Assembly (NCBI GenBank): GCA_937907525.1
Contig: CALCIB010000324.1
Coordinates: 1 to 9,241, forward strand
From: an uncultured Planctomycetales bacterium
GTDB lineage: Bacteria; Planctomycetota; Planctomycetia; Isosphaerales; Isosphaeraceae
Direction: 5' to 3'
DNA length: 9,241 nucleotides
Shown: positions 5,833 through 9,241 of the stretch, piece by piece
Position numbering within the stretch: the first letter of the stretch is position 1
Layout: every line of letters starts with the position of its first letter
Made by a program: the position numbers and the translations under genes
Notes under the pieces: model-generated
What the model was told of the DNA's origin: nothing
Databases searched by the model: none
Seen by the model: the letters and a program-made list of their open reading frames with translations, nothing else

Positions 5833-6228
5833 TCAGTAGATCATCGCCAGGACCTCGCCGCCGACCTTCTGGTCGCGGGCGCGGCGGTCGCTGAGGACGC
5901 CCCGGGGGGTGCTGAGGATCTGGATGCCCATGCCCCCCAGGACCGGCTTCAGTTCCTTGTAGCCGCGGTAGATCCGCCGGCCGGGCTTGCTGATCCGGTC
6001 GATCTTGGTGATCAGCCGCTCGCCGTTGGGGCCGTACTTCATGTGCAGCCGGAGGGTGCGCGCCGGAGCGGTGTCGATCTCCTCGAAGTCCCAGATGTAG
6101 CCTTCGTCCTTGAGCACCTGGGCGATCCCCCGCCGCATGTTCGACGCGGGCATGTCCAGGGACGCGCGCTCGATCCGGACGGCGTTGCGGATCCGAGTCA
6201 ACATATCGGCGATCGGGTCGGTCATCAT
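5833..6228 (-). CDS. rpsH: 30S ribosomal protein S8
   Basis: S8 is a primary 16S rRNA binder of the central domain. In E. coli it also represses translation of the spc operon by binding its own mRNA. The 131-residue product has the normal length. It begins with MMTDPIADMLTRIRNA and ends with the RNA-binding C-terminal domain, including the signature GIQILSTPRGVLSDRRA (101-117) and the final GGEVLAMIY. Two ATGs are adjacent (6228 and 6225); I use the first because AGGAAGG lies about 10 bases before it, but the second would fit as well. TGA stop. No obvious mimic of the S8 rRNA site was found near rplE in this window, though I could not fold the RNA. rplF follows after 49 bases. Confidence 0.98.
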   Translation of the reverse strand: MMTDPIADMLTRIRNAVRIERASLDMPASNMRRGIAQVLKDEGYIWDFEEIDTAPARTLRLHMKYGPNGERLITKIDRISKPGRRIYRGYKELKPVLGGMGIQILSTPRGVLSDRRARDQKVGGEVLAMIY

Positions 6229-6345
6229 GGCGGAGGGGCCTTCCTGGACCGTCGCGGGTAACGACCCCTTCTCGTCGAGGGGCGTCGGCGCGGCGGGTGG
6301 TTCGGGCGGACGCGGCGGTTCGATAAGGGGCGGGGCGTTCCGGGG

Positions 6346-6361
6346 GGCCGGGGGGCCGGCC
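6346..6361 (-). repeat. Inverted repeat after the rpsN stop
   Basis: Arms ggccgg (6346-6351) and ccggcc (6356-6361) flank a four-base loop (CCCC in the RNA), eight bases after the rpsN stop codon. The surrounding DNA is an imperfect repeat of ggccgggggg units. The rest of the 141-base rpsN-rpsH spacer shows no convincing promoter or gene. The stem is short but all GC, so it should be stable in RNA. Confidence 0.45.
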
Positions 6362-6369
6362 GGCGGATC

Positions 6370-6555
6370 TCACCAGCTCGCCTTCTTGACTCCGGGGATC
6401 AGGCCGCGGCTGGCGAGGTTCCGAAAGCAGATCCGGCAGATGCCGAACTTGCGGTAGTAGCCGCGGGGGCGGCCGCAGAGCCGGCAGCGGTTGCGGTGCC
6501 GCACCTCGAACTTGCGGGGCGTCTCGGACTTGATCTTCTGGGCCTTGGTCGACAT
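6370..6555 (-). CDS. rpsN: 30S ribosomal protein S14, type Z (zinc-binding)
   Basis: S14 is a late-assembling protein of the small-subunit head. This is the short zinc form: 61 residues with CxxC pairs at Cys24/Cys27 (CRLC) and Cys40/Cys43 (CRIC), followed by the conserved FRNLASRGLIPGVKKASW C-terminus, which ends in the usual Ser-Trp. The long cysteine-free form found in E. coli is about 100 residues, so this copy depends on zinc. ATG start with a strong GGAGGG at 6562-6567, six bases upstream; TGA stop. It occupies the normal slot between rplE and rpsH. A spacer of 141 bases separates it from rpsH, long for this operon type. Confidence 0.98.
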   Translation of the reverse strand: MSTKAQKIKSETPRKFEVRHRNRCRLCGRPRGYYRKFGICRICFRNLASRGLIPGVKKASW

Positions 6556-6571
6556 GCTCGTCCCTCCAGGA

Positions 6572-6595
6572 CCGCGGCGGGGGGCTTCGCCGCGG
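6572..6595 (-). repeat. Stem-loop just upstream of the rpsN ribosome binding site
   Basis: Arms ccgcggcg (6572-6579) and cgccgcgg (6588-6595) form a perfect 8-bp stem around an 8-base loop. The hairpin ends four bases before the GGAGGG ribosome binding site of rpsN (6562-6567). No U-tract follows. It may affect translation of rpsN or block ribosomes and RNases between rplE and rpsN; this is inference. Confidence 0.65.
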
Positions 6596-6610
6596 GGTTC
6601 TCGGCTAGCG

Positions 6611-7174
6611 TCACTTGCCCGCGGCGCGGGCCCCGGGCTGGCGGAACGGCACGCCGAAGAGTCGCAGCAGCTCCCGCGCCTGGTCGTCGTTGCTCGCCGT
6701 GGTCACGATCGTCACGTCCATGCCGTGGGTGTGGTGGATCCGATCGGCGTCGATCTCCGGGAAGACGACCTGCTCGGCCAGGCCCAGGCTGTAGTTGCCG
6801 TGGCCGTCGAAGCTGTCGGGGTTGAGCCCCCGGAAGTCGCGGATTCGGGGCAGGGCGATCGCCACCAGGCGGTCGAGGAACTCGTACATCCGCGACCCGC
6901 GGAGCGTCACCTTGCAGCCGATCTCGTTCCCCTCCCGCAGCCGGAAGCCGGAGACCGAGACCTTGGCCTTGGTGATCGCCGGCTTCTGGCCGCTGATCTT
7001 GCCCAGGCTCTCGGCGGCCGACTCGAGGACGGTCTTGTCCTGGGTCGCCTTGCCGACGCCCATGTTGACGACGATCTTCGAGAGCCGGGGGATGGCCATC
7101 GGGTTGTCGAGGCCGAACTTGGCGGCGACCGCCTTCTTGATCTCGTTCCGGTACTGTTCTTGAAGCCGAGCCAT
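6611..7174 (-). CDS. rplE: 50S ribosomal protein L5
   Basis: L5 binds 5S rRNA together with L18, anchors it in the central protuberance, and contacts P-site tRNA and S13. The chosen ATG gives 187 residues starting MARLQEQYRNEIKKAVAAKFG, which aligns with the normal N-terminus, and has AGGA at 7183-7186 with 8-base spacing. An in-frame GTG 60 bases further upstream (7234) has no ribosome binding site and would add an atypical 20-residue leader, so I reject it. Family landmarks are IPRLSKIVVNMGVG (28-41), the signature LGKISGQKPAITKAKVS (57-73), REGNEIGCKVTLRG (80-93) and the FPEI motif (138-141). The C-terminal Gly-Ala-Lys tail is slightly longer than in E. coli. TGA stop; rpsN follows after 55 bases. 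Confidence 0.97.
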   Translation of the reverse strand: MARLQEQYRNEIKKAVAAKFGLDNPMAIPRLSKIVVNMGVGKATQDKTVLESAAESLGKISGQKPAITKAKVSVSGFRLREGNEIGCKVTLRGSRMYEFLDRLVAIALPRIRDFRGLNPDSFDGHGNYSLGLAEQVVFPEIDADRIHHTHGMDVTIVTTASNDDQARELLRLFGVPFRQPGARAAGK

Positions 7175-7244
7175 TCCCGTGGTCCTGATGTTGGCGGTCG
7201 TCGGGTCGCGAGGGTCGTCGAGGCCCCGGGTCACGCCCCCGGCG

Positions 7245-7259
7245 GCCGGCGGCGCCGGC
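7245..7259 (-). repeat. Small GC-only inverted repeat in the rplX-rplE spacer
   Basis: Two gccggc arms (7245-7250 and 7254-7259) are separated by three bases, giving a 6-bp stem that begins six bases after the rplX stop codon. Arms this short and this GC-rich can arise by chance, so I give it little weight alone; it is listed because similar hairpins follow other stop codons in this cluster. Confidence 0.4.
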
Positions 7260-7265
7260 GGTCCC

Positions 7266-7649
7266 TCAGCGGTCCTCGGCCTTGGCGAACGCCTCGGCCC
7301 GCGCCGGCTTCTTGGGGCCGAGCGTCCCCAGGCCGGTCGCGCACTTGCGGCAATACCGCTCCTTGCGCCCCTCCGCGGTCAGCCGCGAGCCCTGGCGGAC
7401 GCCGCGGTCGCACTTGGGGCAGTAGAGCATCACGTTGGAGACGTCGATCGGCATCTCCTTGGAGAGCCGGCCCCCCTGGGGGTTCTTCTGGCTCGGCTTC
7501 AGGTGCTTGTAGACCCGGTTGACCCCCTCGACGACGACCTTGTTCCGGGCCGGAAGCGCCCGCAGCACCTTGGCCACGCGGCGGTTCCCGGGGGTCCCCT
7601 TGTCGTCGCCGGCGATCACTTCGACCTGGTCGTCTTTCCGAATGTTCAT
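7266..7649 (-). CDS. rplX: 50S ribosomal protein L24, zinc-ribbon form
   Basis: L24 is one of the first proteins to bind 23S rRNA during large-subunit assembly and lies near the tunnel exit. The N-terminal KOW domain is evident at about residues 4-50 (DDQVEVIAGDDKG, then KVLRALPARNKVVVEGVN), followed by the usual NPQGGRL and MPIDVSNVMLY. After this the protein carries two CxxC pairs, Cys77/Cys80 and Cys100/Cys103, which should form a zinc ribbon. E. coli L24 lacks these cysteines, while Thermus L24 has a similar pair of motifs. At 127 residues it is longer than the usual 103-115, with a basic, Ala-rich tail. ATG start, but the bases upstream (GCGAGCGAAC) contain no good Shine-Dalgarno, unlike most neighbours. 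TGA stop. Confidence 0.97.
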   Translation of the reverse strand: MNIRKDDQVEVIAGDDKGTPGNRRVAKVLRALPARNKVVVEGVNRVYKHLKPSQKNPQGGRLSKEMPIDVSNVMLYCPKCDRGVRQGSRLTAEGRKERYCRKCATGLGTLGPKKPARAEAFAKAEDR

Positions 7650-7716
7650 GGTTCGCTCGCGATGGGATGGCGGGGCGTCCCGCCGGCGTTCGGGCCCGGG
7701 CCGCCGGTCCTCGACT

Positions 7717-8097
7717 TCAAACGACCTCGGCGGCCAGGCTGATGATCTTCATGAACTGCCGCTCGCGAAGCTCCCGGGCGATCGCCCCGAAGATCCGCGT
7801 GCCCCGCGGGTTCTTCTCGGCGTCGATCAGGACCACCGCGTTGCGGTCGAACTTGACGTAGCTGCCGTCGGCCCGGCGGGCCTGGTTCCGCGTCCGGACC
7901 ACCACGCAGCGCACCACGTCGCCGGCCTTCACGTCGCCGCCGGAGGCCGCCTTCTTGACGCTGGCGACGATGACGTCGCCGATGCCCGCCACCCGCCGCT
8001 TGTAGTGCGAGGCGCTGCCGCCCAGCACCTTGATGCACATCACTTCCTTCGCGCCCGAGTTGTCGGCCACGTCGAGCCGGGTCTGCATCTGGATCAT
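7717..8097 (-). CDS. rplN: 50S ribosomal protein L14
   Basis: L14 is a highly conserved beta-barrel protein on the subunit interface. It contacts 16S rRNA through intersubunit bridges and is the docking site for the silencing factor RsfS. The 126-residue product starts MIQMQTRLDVADNSGAK, the standard N-terminus, and carries the family signature in the region CVVVRTRNQARRADGSYVKF (64-83) followed by DRNAVVLI. The end, RGTRIFGAIARELRERQFMKIISLA, is the usual C-terminus, with only EVV after it. Length is close to the usual 122. ATG start with an AAAGG about 10 bases upstream; TGA stop. It lies between rpsQ and rplX as in most bacteria. Confidence 0.98.
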   Translation of the reverse strand: MIQMQTRLDVADNSGAKEVMCIKVLGGSASHYKRRVAGIGDVIVASVKKAASGGDVKAGDVVRCVVVRTRNQARRADGSYVKFDRNAVVLIDAEKNPRGTRIFGAIARELRERQFMKIISLAAEVV

Positions 8098-8131
8098 GTC
8101 GCGCCAGCCTTTCGTCGCTTCTGGGGGATCG

Positions 8132-8470
8132 TCACTCGGCGGCCGGGGCGGCGGGGGCCTCGCCCTCGCCGGCGAGCGCCTGCTGGGCGCCCTTGCGGAC
8201 GATCCGGACCAGCCGCCACCGCTTCAGCTTCGACAGCGGCCGGGTCTCCATGATCTCCACCAGGTCGCCGACGTGGGACTCGCCGGCCTCGTCGTGGACG
8301 TGGCAGACGGTGCGGCGCTTCATCAGCTTGCCGTACTTGTCGTGGGGGACGAGCCGCTCCACCACGACCCGGCGGGTCTTGTTCATCTTGTCGGAGGCGA
8401 CCACGCCGAGCTCGGTCTGGCGGCGGCGGCGGTCGGGCCTCGGCTGGGCGGCGGGGGTGGGCTGGCTCAT
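8132..8470 (-). CDS. rpsQ: 30S ribosomal protein S17
   Basis: S17 is an OB-fold primary binder of 16S rRNA that nucleates assembly of the small subunit body. The core LGVVASDKMNKTRRVVVER (21-39) and the family signature GDLVEIMETRPLSKLKRW (68-85) are clear. At 112 residues it is longer than E. coli S17 (84): about 17 extra N-terminal residues rich in Pro, Gln and Arg, and a C-terminal tail rich in Ala, Glu and Pro (AGEGEAPAAPAAE). Such tails are common in GC-rich lineages and are probably disordered. ATG start; there is no well-spaced Shine-Dalgarno (the best AAGGA is about 15 bases away), so a later start is possible but none is better marked. TGA stop. The next gene, rplN, is only 34 bases away. 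Confidence 0.96.
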   Translation of the reverse strand: MSQPTPAAQPRPDRRRRQTELGVVASDKMNKTRRVVVERLVPHDKYGKLMKRRTVCHVHDEAGESHVGDLVEIMETRPLSKLKRWRLVRIVRKGAQQALAGEGEAPAAPAAE

Positions 8471-8532
8471 CGGCTTCGCTTCGGTTCCTTGGGTCCTGGG
8501 GCCGCGGCGAGGGCCGACGCGCCCGGAGAGGG

Positions 8533-8760
8533 TCAGGAGGCGGCCGGCTCGGCCGCGGCCCGCTCGCGCCCGATCTGACGCTCGCGGAGGATGGTCTTGA
8601 TCCGGGCGACCTGGCGCTTGGCCTTGACGACCTCGCCGGTCGCCTCCAGCCGCTCGGTCTCGCTCTGCAGCCGCAGCCGGAAGAGGTTCTTCTGGACGTC
8701 CCGCAGCTCCAACTCGAGCTGCTCGTCGTCGTGCTCCCGGAGTTCGGAGGCCTTGCTCAT
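8533..8760 (-). CDS. rpmC: 50S ribosomal protein L29
   Basis: L29 is a small helical-hairpin protein near the peptide exit tunnel, close to L23 and part of the docking area for trigger factor and SRP. The product is 75 residues; families run about 60-75. The N-terminal part (SELREHDDEQLELELRDVQ, 5-23) and the second helix with VVKAKRQVARIKTIL (44-58) match the two-helix L29 fold and its signature. The C-terminus ends in an alanine-rich tail (RAAAEPAAS) beyond the usual end. ATG start, with AAGGA copies upstream (8764-8768 and 8773-8777), neither ideally spaced; TGA stop. It sits between rplP and rpsQ, the standard place. Identification is firm from both sequence and position. Confidence 0.96.
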   Translation of the reverse strand: MSKASELREHDDEQLELELRDVQKNLFRLRLQSETERLEATGEVVKAKRQVARIKTILRERQIGRERAAAEPAAS

Positions 8761-8783
8761 GGGTCCTTCTCGTCCTTCGTTGG

Positions 8784-8807
8784 CGGGACCGGCCGCGGCC
8801 GGTCCCG
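8784..8807 (-). repeat. Perfect 24-bp palindrome in the rplP-rpmC spacer
   Basis: The two halves of this stretch are exact reverse complements; the left half on the plus strand is cgggaccggccg. In RNA it could form a 10-bp stem with a 4-base loop. It lies 14 bases after the rplP stop and 23 bases before the rpmC ATG. No T-tract follows in the direction of transcription, so it is not a standard terminator. Its function is unknown; it may be an RNA processing or translation-tuning element. Confidence 0.75.
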
Positions 8808-8821
8808 GCGGTCGGCGGCGG

Positions 8822-9241
8822 TCAGACCGTCGCCCGACGGGTTACGAACCGGCAGGCGACCGGCATCTTGTGGGCCACCCGGTTGAACGCCGCCCGGGCC
8901 GCGTCCTCGGTGAGGCCGCCGATCTCGTAGAGGATCGTCCCCGGCTTGACCACCGCCGCCCAGTACTCGACCTCGCCCTTCCCCTTCCCCATGCGGGTCT
9001 CGGCCGGGATCGCGGTCACGCTCTTGTGGGGGAAGATCCGGATGTAGAGCTTCCCGCCCCCCTTGACGGCCTGGCTGGCCACCACCCGGCCCGCCTCGAT
9101 CGTCTGGGCGCTGATCCGTCCCGGCTCCAGGGCCTGGATCCCGAACTCGCCGAACGAGACGTAGTTGCCGCGGGTGGCGTTACCTCTTACGCGGCCTTTT
9201 TGGCTTTTTCGATACTTGACCCGCTTGGGCATCAGCGCCAT
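8822..9241 (-). CDS. rplP: 50S ribosomal protein L16
   Basis: L16 is a large-subunit protein that sits near the peptidyl-transferase centre and helps position tRNA in the A and P sites. The 139-residue product has the normal family length (about 136-144). It opens with the typical basic start (PKRVKYRK, residues 5-12) and carries the family signature RMGKGKGEVEYW at 83-94; Arg83 lines up with E. coli Arg81, the arginine hydroxylated in that species. The stretch LYIRIFPHKSVT (65-76) has Tyr where E. coli has Trp. The ATG is the last three bases of the window on this strand, so its ribosome binding site is not visible; Met4 is a possible alternative start. Stop is TGA. It is the first gene seen here, and in related clusters rpsC lies upstream. 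rpmC follows after 61 bases. Confidence 0.97.
   Translation of the reverse strand: MALMPKRVKYRKSQKGRVRGNATRGNYVSFGEFGIQALEPGRISAQTIEAGRVVASQAVKGGGKLYIRIFPHKSVTAIPAETRMGKGKGEVEYWAAVVKPGTILYEIGGLTEDAARAAFNRVAHKMPVACRFVTRRATV

Noticed and set aside
7175..7234. Longer rplE starting at the GTG at 7234
   Set aside because: No ribosome binding site; the ATG at 7174 has one and aligns with the usual L5 start.

Overview
This window is a single block of translation and secretion genes from a very GC-rich bacterium. All 17 genes lie on the minus strand, so transcription runs from position 9241 down to 1. The order is rplP, rpmC, rpsQ, rplN, rplX, rplE, rpsN, rpsH, rplF, rplR, rpsE, rplO, secY, map, rpmJ, rpsM, rpsK. 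This is the end of the classical S10 operon (L16, L29, S17), the whole spc operon and the start of the alpha operon. The gene content is ordinary core genome; I see no mobile element, CRISPR array, tRNA, rRNA or defence gene.

The likely source is a planctomycete, possibly of the Isosphaeraceae. This rests on the high GC, the unusually long spacers for a ribosomal-protein cluster, the lack of rpmD, adk and infA from their usual places, a zinc-ribbon L24, and the wording of the proteins. It is an inference from recalled family features, not a database match.

Layout in direction of transcription. (1) 9241-8132: L16, L29 and S17 of the large and small subunits. (2) 8097-3701: L14, L24, L5, S14, S8, L6, L18, S5 and L15, with spacers of 34-141 bases except for a one-base TGATG overlap of rpsE and rplO. 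(3) 3549-1251: secY and map, 19 bases apart, which link ribosome production to export and N-terminal methionine removal. (4) 1250-876: a 375-base gap without a gene; it holds a good sigma-70-type promoter (TTGCGA, 17 bases, TAGGAT) and a GC-rich leader of about 260 bases before rpmJ. (5) 875-1: L36, S13 and the first 49 codons of S11, which runs out of the window.

The part most worth a second look is not the proteins but the spacers. At least eight spacers or leaders carry a compact GC-rich stem-loop, often right after the preceding stop codon or a few bases before the next ribosome binding site. None has a U-tract, so they do not look like intrinsic terminators. In DNA this GC-rich, chance hairpins are frequent, so this needs a statistical and comparative test. 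All 16 visible stop codons are TGA and five genes start with GTG.
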